From: Shouchella rhizosphaerae | GTDB taxonomy: Bacteria > Bacillota > Bacilli > Bacillales > Bacillaceae_D | Assembly (NCBI RefSeq): GCF_900142675.1 | Contig: NZ_FRBS01000005.1 | Span: forward strand, 249,134 to 313,133 | Length of the DNA: 64,000 nt | Direction of reading: 5' to 3' | Shown: positions 49,685 to 59,117 of the stretch, piece by piece | Layout of the letters: each line of letters begins with the position of its first letter | Position numbering within the stretch: the stretch's first letter is position 1 | Made by a program: the position numbers and the translations under genes | The notes under the pieces: generated by a model | Told to the model about the DNA's origin: nothing | Seen by the model: only the letters and a program-made list of their open reading frames with translations | The model's database searches: none

Positions 49685-49704
49685 ACACATAAACGCCCAA
49701 CGAA

Positions 49705-49742
49705 ACAAGCAGCTTGTTTTGATTAAAAACGAGCTGCTTGTT
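49705..49742 (+). terminator. Terminator of gdhA
   Basis: AACAAGCAGCT pairs with AGCTGCTTGTT around a 16-base loop with inner TTTT/AAAA pairing; GGTTTT follows. Confidence 0.7.
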
Positions 49743-49801
49743 GGTTTTAAACTTTGGACGTTTTTCTCTTTGTGTGATAGACCCATTTTTAGTCAAATGG
49801 G

Positions 49802-50572
49802 TCAACGGTAAGCTGGGTTCCAGCGCAGCAGCCGCTTTTCGGCAAACGTTGCCAACGTATCTGCCAGCTTCCCTAAAAGCGCATAAAGGAGAATGGCTAA
49901 AATGATGACATCCACTTGCATAAACTCTCTTGCGTTCATCGACATATAACCGATTCCTGAAGTGGCGGCAATCGTTTCGGCAACAATTAGTGTTACCCAC
50001 ATCACGCCTAAAGCGTAACGAATGCCAACTAAAATGGATGGCAGTGCTCCAGGAAAAATCACTTTAGTGAATAACTTCCATTTTGATAATCCATACATTT
50101 TGCTCATTTCTAGCATATTTTGGTCAATCGAGCGAATGCCATGGAACGTGTTAATGTATACAGGGAACAACACACCGACGGCCACAAGAAAGATTTTGGC
50201 ACTTTCGCCTACCCCCATGTAAATGACGACAAGTGGAATTAGTGCAAGGTTTGGCACATTCCGCAACATTTGGATGGTACTATCTAAATACTTTCTTGAA
50301 AATGGGGATAAGCCATTGGCAATGCCAAGCAAAAGGCCAAGCCCGCCTCCTATGATAAAGCCTGCCAACGCTCGATAAAAACTGGTTGCCATGTGGCTAA
50401 CCAGTTCCCCATTCGCAATCATCCGCCACGCTGCTTGGACGACCTCCAAAGGGCTTGCAAGTAAATGGGAGAACAAACCGTAAACGCTCATAAACTGCCA
50501 AGAAAGGAGTAACAAGAGGGGCACAATCCATGGCGCTACTCCATCTTGGTACCATTGTCGCCAACTGTTCAT
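49802..50572 (-). CDS. ssuC: Sulfonate ABC transporter permease
   Basis: Membrane protein of 256 residues with six helices and the EAA-type loop (EMSKMYGLSKWKLFTKVIFPGALP), as in SsuC/TauC. The late ETIAATSGIGYM is also typical. It forms the channel for the SsuA/SsuB system. It is the last gene of the operon and its ATG overlaps the ssuA stop by four bases. Confidence 0.9.
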   Translation of the reverse strand: MNSWRQWYQDGVAPWIVPLLLLLSWQFMSVYGLFSHLLASPLEVVQAAWRMIANGELVSHMATSFYRALAGFIIGGGLGLLLGIANGLSPFSRKYLDSTIQMLRNVPNLALIPLVVIYMGVGESAKIFLVAVGVLFPVYINTFHGIRSIDQNMLEMSKMYGLSKWKLFTKVIFPGALPSILVGIRYALGVMWVTLIVAETIAATSGIGYMSMNAREFMQVDVIILAILLYALLGKLADTLATFAEKRLLRWNPAYR

Positions 50573-51528
50573 TCACTTTCCTCCTCTCGATCCCAGACAT
50601 AATCAACAATGGACACTTCATCTTCTAGCAAACCGATGGCCATTAAATCATCCGCCTGTTCTTGGAGGTCAAATACTGCCTCCTCATCAATAAAGTCAGG
50701 AACATGATCGAGACGGTTTAAAATGCCAATCCACGTATCTTGCGGCAATCCAGTCGCTTTCTCCATAATCGCTGCCGCCTCGCTTGCGTCGCTTTCAATC
50801 GTAGTCCCTACCCGTTGCAAAGCCTCGACATACGCCAGTACCGCTTCTGGATGTTGATCGGCAAAATCACTGTTGGCAAAGTAAAAGGATCGATAGGAAG
50901 CAAGGCCGTCCGCCGTCGCAATGATATGATTGCCTTTTTCTTCAGAGACAGCTAAATACGGATCCCATGTGACCCATGCATCTACATTCCCTTGTTCAAA
51001 AGCCAAATTTGCATCGGCTGGCCCTAGATACACAGGCTCTATATCTGCAAAAGTCAGCCCAACCGAGTCTAATGCTTTATACAACAAATATTGGGAGATT
51101 GATGCTCGGTTAAAGGCGATCCGCTTCCCATCTAAATCTTCCACGCGATCGATGCCTGAATCGGGGCGGACTAAAATGCCTTCACTGTAAGGGGCATTAT
51201 CCGTAGCGGCAATGTAATCGATCGGCTGCCTGTTGGCAATGGCATAAATGGAAGGCGTATCCCCGGCATTGGCAAGGTCTGTGCTCCCACTCCCTAATGC
51301 TTCAAGTGTAGAGCTGCCTGTATTAAATTCTGCCCATTCAAGGGAATAACCCAAATCAGCCATTGTCCTCGCGAACGCCTCATCTTCTTTAAGAGACAGC
51401 GTTAACGCTCCTTTCTGGTAGCCAATTGTCACCGTTTCGCCTTTCTCCGCTGCCGCGCCAGGGTCATTGCATGCCGCCAACACTACCGCCACCCCAAACG
51501 AAAGTCCAAAAACTGCCATCTTTCTCAA
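50569..51528 (-). CDS. ssuA: Sulfonate-binding lipoprotein
   Basis: Binding lipoprotein with lipobox VLAAC. The mature part (TVTIGYQKGALTLSLKE, GSTDLANAGDTPSIYA, GKRIAFNRAS, VDAWVTWDPY) is typical of SsuA/TauA. The start is uncertain: TTG at 51528 is eight bases from AGGGGG and is used here; GTG at 51537 would add three residues but touches the ribosome site. It follows ssuD closely and precedes ssuC. Confidence 0.88.
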   Translation of the reverse strand: MRKMAVFGLSFGVAVVLAACNDPGAAAEKGETVTIGYQKGALTLSLKEDEAFARTMADLGYSLEWAEFNTGSSTLEALGSGSTDLANAGDTPSIYAIANRQPIDYIAATDNAPYSEGILVRPDSGIDRVEDLDGKRIAFNRASISQYLLYKALDSVGLTFADIEPVYLGPADANLAFEQGNVDAWVTWDPYLAVSEEKGNHIIATADGLASYRSFYFANSDFADQHPEAVLAYVEALQRVGTTIESDASEAAAIMEKATGLPQDTWIGILNRLDHVPDFIDEEAVFDLQEQADDLMAIGLLEDEVSIVDYVWDREEESE

Positions 51529-51542
51529 CAATGTCACCCCCT

Positions 51543-52649
51543 TTAATGTGGTACGGCGTGGGATAGGCGCTCATTTACACGCGGGATCACGTCTGCGCCA
51601 ATTTCCGTTATCACTTCCAAATGGGGAAAACCGCGCAAAAGGACTTTGTCGAAGCCAAGACTGACAAATTCAACAACACGGTCAGCAATTTGATCTGCCG
51701 TGCCGACAAGGGCAATAGAATTGCCGGACAGTACTTGTGTCAATCCTGCCCACAAATTAGGGCCAATGACAAAGTTGTCTTTACGGCTCGCTTCCATCAA
51801 ATCATGAAGGCGATTAACACCGACAGAATCGCCTTTTGCCCTGTCCTGCTGTTTTTGTTCAAGGGCTTCTGGTGCTAAATGTTGAACGAGCGCATTCGCG
51901 TTTGCCCATGCTTCTGCTTCCGTTTTTCCGAGCACAACTTGAAAAGAAATGCTGTAGCTTGCTTGTCTGCCCGCTCTTGCGTAACGCGCTTTCATATCGT
52001 TAATTCGCTCCCGTGCTATTTCAAGCGGCTCGCCCCACATCATATATACATCAGCGACATTTGCCGCTACTTGTTTTCCCGTTTCCGAGGCCCCGCCAAA
52101 GAAAATTTTTGGACTGCCTGTTTGCTTTAATGCTGGAAACAACGTAGCGTTTTTTAACTCATAAAATTCTCCTGCGTGACTAACTTCTTTTTCTGAAAAT
52201 AGACGCTTCAACACATGGATATATTCTTCTGTACGACGATAACGGTCATCATGAGGCAAAAAATCGCCATAGCCAGCCAGTTCTTTTGGCGAACCGCCTG
52301 TGACAATATTCACTTGCGCCCTGCCTTCCGACCAATTGTCGATTGTGGCAAATTGCTTAGCAAACGTCGTTGGCGACATGACGCCAGGTCGAACGGCAAA
52401 TAAAAATTTCAATGATTGGGTGCAGTTAATCAAATTAGCAGCTACCGCTACTGAATCTAAACAGCCAGCGCCTGTTGGAAGCAATAGCGACGTAAAGCCG
52501 CCAGCTTCAGCTGCTTCGGCAATTGCCTTTATATAGGAAAAAGAAGGCTCACGCTGCGTTGTCCCTTTTGCCGTTGTCCAGCCAGCATTCCCAGTGGAAA
52601 TGCTAGTGCCATCTCCTGAAGTGGGTGCCATTGTAATAAACTCAACCAA
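51543..52649 (-). CDS. ssuD: FMNH2-dependent alkanesulfonate monooxygenase
   Basis: LLM-class flavin monooxygenase of 368 residues. It matches SsuD from the start (PTSGDG for PTHGDG), with PTGAGCLD, LKFLFAVRPGVMSP, HDDRYRRTEEY, FFGGASETG and ISPNLWAG-like IGPNLWAG. It releases sulfite from alkanesulfonates using FMNH2 from the SsuE protein. The likely start is TTG at 52649; its GAGG ribosome site is rather close. ATG at 52631 is the alternative. Confidence 0.9.
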   Translation of the reverse strand: MVEFITMAPTSGDGTSISTGNAGWTTAKGTTQREPSFSYIKAIAEAAEAGGFTSLLLPTGAGCLDSVAVAANLINCTQSLKFLFAVRPGVMSPTTFAKQFATIDNWSEGRAQVNIVTGGSPKELAGYGDFLPHDDRYRRTEEYIHVLKRLFSEKEVSHAGEFYELKNATLFPALKQTGSPKIFFGGASETGKQVAANVADVYMMWGEPLEIARERINDMKARYARAGRQASYSISFQVVLGKTEAEAWANANALVQHLAPEALEQKQQDRAKGDSVGVNRLHDLMEASRKDNFVIGPNLWAGLTQVLSGNSIALVGTADQIADRVVEFVSLGFDKVLLRGFPHLEVITEIGADVIPRVNERLSHAVPH

Positions 52650-52662
52650 TTCCTCATCCCCT

Positions 52663-53433
52663 TTAATTCGTTTGCTGCAAAAGCGGTTTCTCCGCCTGAA
52701 TGCCTAATAATTCATTTAAGATCGTTTCCTGAATGTCAGCAAAACCTGGCGCCGTTGGTACACGGGGACGTGGCAATGAAACGTCTTTCGTCATCACAAT
52801 TCTCCCCTCCTCAATCACGATGATCCGATCAGCAAGCATGACTGCTTCGCTGACATCGTGGGTGACGAGCAACGCTGTAAATCGATGTATAAGCCACAGT
52901 CTTTCAACCAACTGCTGCATCTCCATTCGGGTCAGTGCGTCTAAGGCTCCAAGAGGTTCGTCGAGCAACAGCAGTTTCGGTCCGCCTGCAAGAGCACGGG
53001 CTAGGGCAACGCGTTGTTTTTGCCCACCAGATAGTACAGCCGGCCAGTCATTGCCCCGACCATCCAAGCCGACATCTTTGAGAAGCGCCGCTGCTTGCCG
53101 TTGCCACTCTCCTTCGAGGCGGAGCCCAACGCCAACATTGGTTAGCACATTTTGCCACGGCAAAAGGCGCGAGTCTTGGAACATGAGACATGCTTGCTGA
53201 TTGATGCCGTCGATCCGTTCTCCATTCTGCCTCACTTCTCCTGAAGTCGCCGTTTCAAGCCCCGCCACGTGCCGCAACAATGTGCTCTTGCCGCAGCCAC
53301 TTTTCCCTACTACAGCAACAAATTCGCCTCCATGTATGGTTGCATCTATGCCTTGAAGAACGTTTTTTTTGCCAAATTGCTTGTAGAGCTGATCGATCTC
53401 AATTGCCGCACCGTGTTGCAATTCGGTTGCCAT
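52663..53433 (-). CDS. ssuB: Sulfonate ABC transporter ATPase
   Basis: ABC ATPase of 256 residues: GKSGCGKST (Walker A), [15 protein letters not shown] (signature), [12 protein letters not shown] (Walker B) and VTHDVSEA (switch His). Powers SsuAC. The start is put at ATG 53433, matching the family; the ribosome site AAAGGGG is about 11 bases off. The open frame extends to GTG 53466, which overlaps the preceding gene. Confidence 0.93.
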   Translation of the reverse strand: MATELQHGAAIEIDQLYKQFGKKNVLQGIDATIHGGEFVAVVGKSGCGKSTLLRHVAGLETATSGEVRQNGERIDGINQQACLMFQDSRLLPWQNVLTNVGVGLRLEGEWQRQAAALLKDVGLDGRGNDWPAVLSGGQKQRVALARALAGGPKLLLLDEPLGALDALTRMEMQQLVERLWLIHRFTALLVTHDVSEAVMLADRIIVIEEGRIVMTKDVSLPRPRVPTAPGFADIQETILNELLGIQAEKPLLQQTN

Positions 53434-53458
53434 ATCCGTTATAAACCCCTTTCCTCTG

Positions 53459-53809
53459 TTAAACACTTGGGATAATTTCTTTTTTGGGCAGCTGGTCCGT
53501 CAAGGCAAGTGGTTGGCTGATGATTTGGTTGAATGGGACCGGACCAGGCAAAGAAATAAACGATAGCTGCTCTTTACGCGCAAACTTGTATGACTGTTCG
53601 CATAATGTTTCAGGCGGAGCTGCCAACGCATGGGCGCCCTGTTTAATAGCAAATTGGAGTGCAGCGGACCGTTTCCCCTCTTTTCGTTCTAAAGCTGGAT
53701 TAGAGTAATCGTTGTAGCTCTTCGACAAGCTATCATAAACACGCAGAACGAGCCCTTCTGTAATCGGGACAATGTCTTCTGATTCATTTAAAACAAAAGC
53801 GATTTTCAT
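53459..53809 (-). CDS. Small protein in the sulfonate operon, perhaps NifX-like
   Basis: Protein of 116 residues beginning [17 protein letters not shown], with a YDSLSK strand and [20 protein letters not shown]. The order of strands and the K-I-A start resemble the NifX/NafY fold (dinitrogenase cofactor-binding domain), but the match is weak and I do not claim it. ATG 53809 follows AAAAGGAGGAGG. It sits between the LLM monooxygenase and ssuB, so it likely serves organosulfur use. Confidence 0.7.
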   Translation of the reverse strand: MKIAFVLNESEDIVPITEGLVLRVYDSLSKSYNDYSNPALERKEGKRSAALQFAIKQGAHALAAPPETLCEQSYKFARKEQLSFISLPGPVPFNQIISQPLALTDQLPKKEIIPSV

Positions 53810-53823
53810 AGCTCCTCCTCCTT

Positions 53824-55128
53824 TTAAACTTGATGTTCATGTAAACCGAGATGAGACCGTAATGTTTCCCCTTCATAATCAAGGCGGAACAGCCCTCGTT
53901 GTTGCAAAATGGGAATAACCTGTTCGATAAATGTTTCCATTAAGCCTGGGTAATAAGGAAACATCAAATTAAAGCCGTCTGCTGCTTTTTCCCGAAACCA
54001 TGTTTCCATGACATCTGCAATTTGTGTAGGGGAACCGCAAACAATATGGTGCCCTCTCGCCCCAGCAACACGCCGTGCCAATTGCAAAACAGTCAATTGC
54101 TCGCGGCTAGCAAGCTCGACAATTAGGTCACGCCTGCTTTGGTTGCCATTTGTAGGTGGCAAGTCAGCAATCGATAACGGTTGGTGAAGCTGGTTTCTCG
54201 AAAAAGATACTTTACCTAAGTAGTCTGATAAAAAAGCCAAACTCGTTTCCTCATCCAACAGCGACTGCAACTCTTCGTAAATCGCCTCCGCTTCTTCTTT
54301 TGAGTTGGCTGTTATCGGCGAAATGCCTGGCATCACGAGAACCTCTTCAGGCGGCCGCCCGGCGGCGGCGACTTGCTCTTTTACGTTACGGTAGAATCGC
54401 TTCGCCCCTTTTAAATGCTGTTGCGCTGTAAAGACAACCTCTGCGTATTGAGCTGCAAACTTAGTGCCATAAGTAGAGGAACCGGCTTGAATGAGAACAG
54501 GCTCCCCTTGCGGCAGCGCCGATGCATTTAAGGGGCCTTTGACTGAAAAATATTTGCCTTTATGATTGACGGCATGGACTTTGTTTGCGTCAAAGTAAAC
54601 CCCTGTTTGTTGATTTCGGATGACTGCCCCTCTTTCCCAGCTACGCCACAGTTTTTTGGCCACTTCGACGAATTCAGCTGCTCGTTCGTAACGCTCGGCA
54701 TGTGGCGGGTGAGGCAAATCGCCGAAGTTGTGCGCTTCCTCTTCGTAATAAGAGGTAACAATGTTCCAAGCAGAACGGCCATTACTTAAATGGTCGATTG
54801 ATGCAAACTTGCGGGCGATATGAAACGGTTCATTATAAGTCGTGCTTGCGGTAGCGGCCAATCCAATTTTAGCTGTCGTCATTGCCAGGGCAGACACGAG
54901 CGTAAGCGGTTCGAATCGCACCAACTCAGACGGATGGCTTTTTTCTGTCAAAGACAGGGCATCACTAATGAACAACATATCAAGCTTCCCTTTTTCAGCT
55001 AACAGAGCCACTTGTTTATAAAAGTCGATGCTTTCGTAGGCATCAGCTGCTGCTTTAGGGTGGCGCCAAGCACCAATGTGGTGGCCAGCCCCCATTAAAA
55101 ACACTCCAAGCTTCATCTTATTGCTCAT
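53824..55128 (-). CDS. LLM flavin monooxygenase of the NtaA/SnaA/DszA family
   Basis: FMNH2-dependent monooxygenase of 434 residues. Marks of the family: GAGHHIGAWRHP near the start, FISDALSL, STTYNEPFHIARKFASIDHLS, GRSAWNIVTS, QAGSS and a late GSPTQIADVMETWF. Relatives oxidise sulfur compounds such as sulfones or S-methyl amino acids, or chelators such as NTA. Context with ssu genes favours a sulfur substrate. ATG 55128 follows AAGAAGGAA; seven upstream codons are also open. Confidence 0.88.
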   Translation of the reverse strand: MSNKMKLGVFLMGAGHHIGAWRHPKAAADAYESIDFYKQVALLAEKGKLDMLFISDALSLTEKSHPSELVRFEPLTLVSALAMTTAKIGLAATASTTYNEPFHIARKFASIDHLSNGRSAWNIVTSYYEEEAHNFGDLPHPPHAERYERAAEFVEVAKKLWRSWERGAVIRNQQTGVYFDANKVHAVNHKGKYFSVKGPLNASALPQGEPVLIQAGSSTYGTKFAAQYAEVVFTAQQHLKGAKRFYRNVKEQVAAAGRPPEEVLVMPGISPITANSKEEAEAIYEELQSLLDEETSLAFLSDYLGKVSFSRNQLHQPLSIADLPPTNGNQSRRDLIVELASREQLTVLQLARRVAGARGHHIVCGSPTQIADVMETWFREKAADGFNLMFPYYPGLMETFIEQVIPILQQRGLFRLDYEGETLRSHLGLHEHQV

Positions 55129-55153
55129 AACGTTTCCTTCTTTTCTCATAAAT

Positions 55154-55699
55154 TTAGTTGGTTATAAAGGCCGACTGCGCCGTTTTTTGAGCGAGACGCA
55201 CTTGTTGTTCGAGTCGTTCATTCGCTTGTTCCATTAACACATATGTGCCTGATTCTTCTTGTTTTACGTCTTGATCGAGCACAAAAACACCGCTAAGAAT
55301 GGTGGTCGCGCCTAAGGCCGCTAAAACAGGCTTAAGTGCGTAGTCAATTGCAAGAAGATGGCCAAAAGTACCGCCAATAGCTATCGGCAAAACGATTTTT
55401 TCGGAACATGCTTTTTGAGGCAACAAATCAAGGAACGTTTTTAAAATCCCACTAAATGACGCTTTATAAATCGGAGTAAACACAACAATGGTGCTCGCTT
55501 GTTCCACCTTCTGCTTCGCCTGTTGTACCGCTTCGCTTTTAGGGTTTGCCGCCAATAAGTCATTTCCAGGCAACTCATGAACAAAGATTGTTTCCACTTT
55601 TTCGCCGTACTCAGCGAAAACAGAAGAAGCCTTTTGCCATAAACCGATCAACCTGGACTGTTTGCTGTTTCCTCCATATATAAATACAGTCTTACCCAC
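55154..55699 (-). CDS. ssuE: NADPH-dependent FMN reductase
   Basis: Flavodoxin-like protein of 181 residues. FIYGGNSKQSR is the FMN phosphate region, TPIYKASFSGILKTFLDLLP and IGGTFGHLLAIDYAL are conserved in SsuE. It supplies FMNH2 to both monooxygenases of the operon. It is the first gene; GTG at 55699 follows AAAGGGGGG. The 99 bases upstream hold the promoter region; nothing in it is certain. Confidence 0.9.
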   Translation of the reverse strand: MGKTVFIYGGNSKQSRLIGLWQKASSVFAEYGEKVETIFVHELPGNDLLAANPKSEAVQQAKQKVEQASTIVVFTPIYKASFSGILKTFLDLLPQKACSEKIVLPIAIGGTFGHLLAIDYALKPVLAALGATTILSGVFVLDQDVKQEESGTYVLMEQANERLEQQVRLAQKTAQSAFITN

Positions 55700-55798
55700 A
55701 CAATCCCCCCTTTAAATTAAAGTGAACCTATCGGATTAATAATACTATAACGAAAGATAACGCTTTTGTATAATTGAAAAAAATGAAGTTTCTATTCA

Positions 55799-56698
55799 TT
55801 ATTTTTGAATTGGTTCCTTTTCATATCGGAGGTTTTTTTGAAGAATGCTTTTAAGCGATGTCGCTACTCTGCCAAACGGTTTTGTTTTATTTTCCGCAAG
55901 ACCGACTAACAAATCTTCCTCAAACAGGCGGATCGCCTTCAAGACTGTTCCTTTTGGAGGAGGCATCACACAACGGATAGGAACCGCTGCTATCCCATAT
56001 CCGGCTTGAACATAATGCTTTAGCGCCAACATATTGCTTATCTCCATTCGATAAGTTGGCCGCAGTCCACGATCCCGCATTTGCTTTTCAATGTTTCTCC
56101 TGAATGGACACGCAGCTGTTGTAATTAACATTGGCTCGTTTTCCAACTGGGGCAATGAAATGTCCTTCTCATTAGCAAGGGGATGGGCATCTGGCATTAA
56201 TATGGCGACCTCTTCAGGAAATAGCGGCAAAAAGCCAACTGTCGTCGGCACATTCGCGGCTGTACAAATGGCCAAGTCAAGCTCATCGGCCTCAACCATC
56301 TCGATTAGCTTTCTGCTGCTTTCTATTTGGACGCTGACATTTACCCTCGGAAACTTTTTGTAAAACGGTGCGAGGGCGTAAGGCAAGCGATAGCTAGCTG
56401 CTGGTTCCATTGCACCAACCCGGATATGCCCAGCTTCTCCTTTTACTAATGCATCCATCCGTTCTTGTAATCGTTCAAATTCTTGAAGGAGCAAATCACC
56501 TTGTAAAGCGAGGAGACGTCCAGCCTCTGTTAATTGAAACGGCTTTCCACGTTCAATAAGAACCACTCCTAGCTCACTTTCCAGCTTTTTCATTTGCATC
56601 GTAATCGTCGATTGTGCGTAGGACAGCTCTTCTGCAGCTTTTTGAAAGCTGCCATGCTTGATAATCGTTTGAAAGGTCTTAATGCTTCTTAAATCCAT
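55799..56698 (-). CDS. LysR-family regulator of the sulfur operon
   Basis: LysR protein of 299 residues; HTH GSFQKAAEELSYAQSTITMQM and a co-inducer domain (LDLAICTAANVP, GYGIAAVP). It is upstream of ssuE on the same strand, 99 bases away. In style it resembles the B. subtilis YtlI/CysL group that controls sulfur-source genes. ATG 56698 follows AAGGAGG. TATAGTA and TACTATA repeats upstream may be its own sites. Confidence 0.85.
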   Translation of the reverse strand: MDLRSIKTFQTIIKHGSFQKAAEELSYAQSTITMQMKKLESELGVVLIERGKPFQLTEAGRLLALQGDLLLQEFERLQERMDALVKGEAGHIRVGAMEPAASYRLPYALAPFYKKFPRVNVSVQIESSRKLIEMVEADELDLAICTAANVPTTVGFLPLFPEEVAILMPDAHPLANEKDISLPQLENEPMLITTAACPFRRNIEKQMRDRGLRPTYRMEISNMLALKHYVQAGYGIAAVPIRCVMPPPKGTVLKAIRLFEEDLLVGLAENKTKPFGRVATSLKSILQKNLRYEKEPIQK

Positions 56699-56816
56699 AA
56701 CCACCCTCCTTACATCATATAGTAGCTTCACAAAACACACTATTCAAGTATATATTATCAATTTACTATACTATAAATAAGCGTCGTGGTTAAAAAACGG
56801 AAAACCCAGCCAACAT

Positions 56817-56855
56817 AAAAAAAGGCGAAATCGACTTCCCGATCGCCTTTCCTTC
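56817..56855 (-). terminator. Terminator of the sco gene
   Basis: On the minus strand AAAGGCGA pairs with TCGCCTTT across a 14-base loop and is followed by TTTTTTT. Confidence 0.75.
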
Positions 56856-56866
56856 CTCTTATCCCG

Positions 56867-57466
56867 TTACTTCACTGTCCGTTGGATGTCTGCTTTAATG
56901 TCACTTAAGTCAGAAGCCAACCCATCATAGATCCGAACAACTTTCCCTTCCCCATCGATTAGAAAAAACCGGGTGCTATGCAGAAAATCGTCTTCTGTTT
57001 TTTCAACAGGTGCTTTAAACGAATCCAAAGCAAATGCTTGAATCTCCTCTAAATCATAACCTGTTAGGAAATCCCAGTACGCATCGTTTACACCAATGTT
57101 TTCCGTATACCCTTTTAAATGCTCAACCGTATCGTTCTCTGGGTCAATTGAAAATGAAACAAACGACAAATCCAAGTTTTCGGCAATTGCCATATCTTGC
57201 AACTCTCGCATATTAGGGGTCATAATTGGACAAACGGTCGGACAAGACGTGAAAATCATGTCAGCCAACCAATAGTCCCCTTCAAAATCGCTTAGCGATA
57301 CTTCCTCCCCATTTTGATTAGTATAAGCAAAATCGGCAACTTCCAAATCTGCTTCGGTGGCGTCAAATTCGCTTTGCGCTCCGCCAATCTGGTAGATCCA
57401 TCCACAGGATGACAAAAGTAAAAGTGCTGCAAAAGACAATACAGACAAGTATAGTTTATTGGTCAT
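56867..57466 (-). CDS. SCO1/SenC-type copper chaperone lipoprotein
   Basis: Thioredoxin-fold lipoprotein of 199 residues; lipobox LLSSC. Copper site: FTSCPTVCP (CxxxC) and the distant His in LHSTRFFLID. SCO proteins load copper into the CuA centre of cytochrome c oxidase. ATG 57466 follows GAGGTGA. Single gene. The region 57467-57740 shows nothing else. Confidence 0.93.
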   Translation of the reverse strand: MTNKLYLSVLSFAALLLLSSCGWIYQIGGAQSEFDATEADLEVADFAYTNQNGEEVSLSDFEGDYWLADMIFTSCPTVCPIMTPNMRELQDMAIAENLDLSFVSFSIDPENDTVEHLKGYTENIGVNDAYWDFLTGYDLEEIQAFALDSFKAPVEKTEDDFLHSTRFFLIDGEGKVVRIYDGLASDLSDIKADIQRTVK

Positions 57467-57740
57467 AAGTTCACCTCGGATAACCTTTCATCCTGCACAT
57501 GATGTAAATCGCTTTCATCATAGTACAGTCTTGCTGGTTACGCAAGGGACCTGAACCATCTTCACATTTCTGTCAAATGAAAAGCCAAGTTGCCGTACTT
57601 ACCTAAGTGTGGACAACAACTAAACAGACGTCCGCTAAAAGGGCTTTGTACTTGTGGCGTGGCCGGTGTTTATAAGGGCAATTGGCGTTTGCTTGTAGTT
57701 ATGTGTTTTTAAAGCGAATGGAACACCGATGTTCTCATTC

Positions 57741-58418
57741 TTACATTTTTTCAATATAAACGCCCTCGTCTTGCTTCCATTCCATATAAAAAACGTCCTC
57801 GAATTTGTCGATCTGCTGCTGGTCAAGCTGTTTTTTGAGCCAGTTTTCGTTAAAGCCAGCTTTATGAAGGTTTTCCCAGTCAACGGCGCCATCATTAATA
57901 AACGTTACCGGCAAATAAACCGGTTTTTGAGGAACGTTTAAGTCTTCGTAAGTTGGTAGGTCGTACTGTGATTTCTTTAAAACACTAATGGTTCCATCGG
58001 TCTCTAAAATAGCGTGTTCGACCTCTCTGACGGAAAAAGCTTGTTGTTTACGCAACAAATGCTGAAGTTGGTTCATATCAAGTTTATTCTTTTTCATCTC
58101 GGCGCGATTTAAATGGCCATTTTGAATAATAATGGATGGGCTGCCTTCAAGAAGTTTTCGCGACTTCCGAAACTGCTGTGTGAGCCATTCTATAATATAA
58201 AGCAGAAGCCCCCATATAAAAATGGAGAACAGAATCGCGCCAATTTTGACTTTCTCATCATAGATGGCATTCCCTACAAGTTCCCCCAAAATGAGGGCTG
58301 AAATAAAATCAAATGGGGTAATTTGCGCAAACGATGTTTTTCCCATCACTCTTGTTAAAATTAGTAATGCAACTAGGCCAATTGCCAGTTCTACACTTGT
58401 TTGAAGTAGTTCTCCCAC
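57741..58418 (-). CDS. YetF/DUF421-family membrane protein
   Basis: Protein of 225 residues: three N-terminal helices (TSVELAIGLVALLILTRVMG, ISALILGELVGNAI, ILFSIFIWGLLLYIIEW) and two small soluble domains. ITPFDFISALILGELVGNA and QNGHLNRAEMKKNKLD are conserved in the YetF/YdfR family, whose members are linked to spores and envelope. I choose GTG 58418 after TGGAGGG; the frame is open 25 codons farther but without a site. Confidence 0.85.
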   Translation of the reverse strand: MGELLQTSVELAIGLVALLILTRVMGKTSFAQITPFDFISALILGELVGNAIYDEKVKIGAILFSIFIWGLLLYIIEWLTQQFRKSRKLLEGSPSIIIQNGHLNRAEMKKNKLDMNQLQHLLRKQQAFSVREVEHAILETDGTISVLKKSQYDLPTYEDLNVPQKPVYLPVTFINDGAVDWENLHKAGFNENWLKKQLDQQQIDKFEDVFYMEWKQDEGVYIEKM

Positions 58419-58502
58419 ACTATCCCTCCATAGATCGGTTCTTTTAACAGTGTGTGTCAAACAGGAAACCGTTATCCTTCTTTTTTTCTCCAAGAAAAAA
58501 GG

Positions 58503-58525
58503 AAAGGCGGCATGAAGCCGCCTTT
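58503..58525 (-). terminator. Terminator of the first SASP gene
   Basis: AAAGGCGGC and GCCGCCTTT around ATGAA; the minus strand continues CCTTTTTTC. Confidence 0.85.
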
Positions 58526-58543
58526 CAAGCCATCATATAGGGT

Positions 58544-58747
58544 TTAACGTTGTTGTCCGCCCATTTGCTGCTCTGCCATTTGAACGAGGCGTTTTGTGAT
58601 TTCACCGCCTACAGAACCGTTTGCACGGGAAGTCGTGTCAGCGCCAAGGTTTACACCAAATTCGCTTGCGATTTCGTTTTTCATTTGTTCAAGGGCTTGC
58701 TCAGCACCAGGTACAACCAAGTTGTTTGAACTTCTGTTGTTTGCCAT
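58544..58747 (-). CDS. Alpha/beta-type small acid-soluble spore protein
   Basis: SASP of 67 residues. [14 protein letters not shown] contains the GPR protease site (EIASE) and [18 protein letters not shown] the second DNA-binding helix. It coats spore DNA and is degraded at germination. ATG 58747 follows GGGAGGTG. A sigma-G-like promoter precedes it. Nearly a duplicate of the gene at 58885. Confidence 0.96.
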   Translation of the reverse strand: MANNRSSNNLVVPGAEQALEQMKNEIASEFGVNLGADTTSRANGSVGGEITKRLVQMAEQQMGGQQR

Positions 58748-58771
58748 TGTTGTTTCACCTCCCTATAACAC

Positions 58772-58801
58772 TAGAATGACCATTTGCTAAAGAACTATGT
58801 A
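58772..58801 (-). promoter_or_regulatory. Sigma-G-like promoter of the first SASP gene
   Basis: Minus strand: TACATA (58801-58796), 17-base spacer, CATTCTA (58778-58772), close to the forespore sigma-G consensus. Confidence 0.7.
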
Positions 58802-58847
58802 TGAGTATTTTTATCCTTATTTATCCATTTGTCATGCTTATATAAAA

Positions 58848-58867
58848 AGGCGGCTAGTAAGCCGCCT
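58848..58867 (-). terminator. Terminator of the second SASP gene
   Basis: AGGCGGC and GCCGCCT around TAGTAA, then TTTTTAT on the minus strand. Confidence 0.8.
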
Positions 58868-58884
58868 ACGCCATGTGTATTGAA

Positions 58885-59088
58885 TTAAAATTGCTTGCCA
58901 CCGATTTGTTGTTCAGCCATTTGCACAAGGCGTTTTGTGATTTCTCCACCTACTGAACCGTTTGCACGAGAAGTGGTATCAGCACCAAGGTTTACGCCAA
59001 ACTCGCTCGCGATTTCATACTTCATTTGGTCAAGCGCTTGTTCCACACCAGGAACAAGCAAGTTGTTTGAGCTTCTGTTGTCTGCCAT
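58885..59088 (-). CDS. Alpha/beta-type small acid-soluble spore protein
   Basis: SASP of 67 residues, differing from its neighbour at only a few positions (for example YEIASE for NEIASE, VEQALDQ for AEQALEQ). Same protease site and DNA-binding helices. ATG 59088 follows AAGGAGGTG. It has its own sigma-G-like promoter and terminator, so the pair are separate units made by duplication. Confidence 0.96.
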   Translation of the reverse strand: MADNRSSNNLLVPGVEQALDQMKYEIASEFGVNLGADTTSRANGSVGGEITKRLVQMAEQQIGGKQF

Positions 59089-59117
59089 ATCGTTTCACCT
59101 CCTTGGGTTTGTACTTA

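Noticed and set aside
55700-55798. CymR or S-box control of the sulfur operon
   Set aside because: A CCGATAGG-like sequence is present but too degenerate to call, and no S-box aptamer structure fits in 99 bases.
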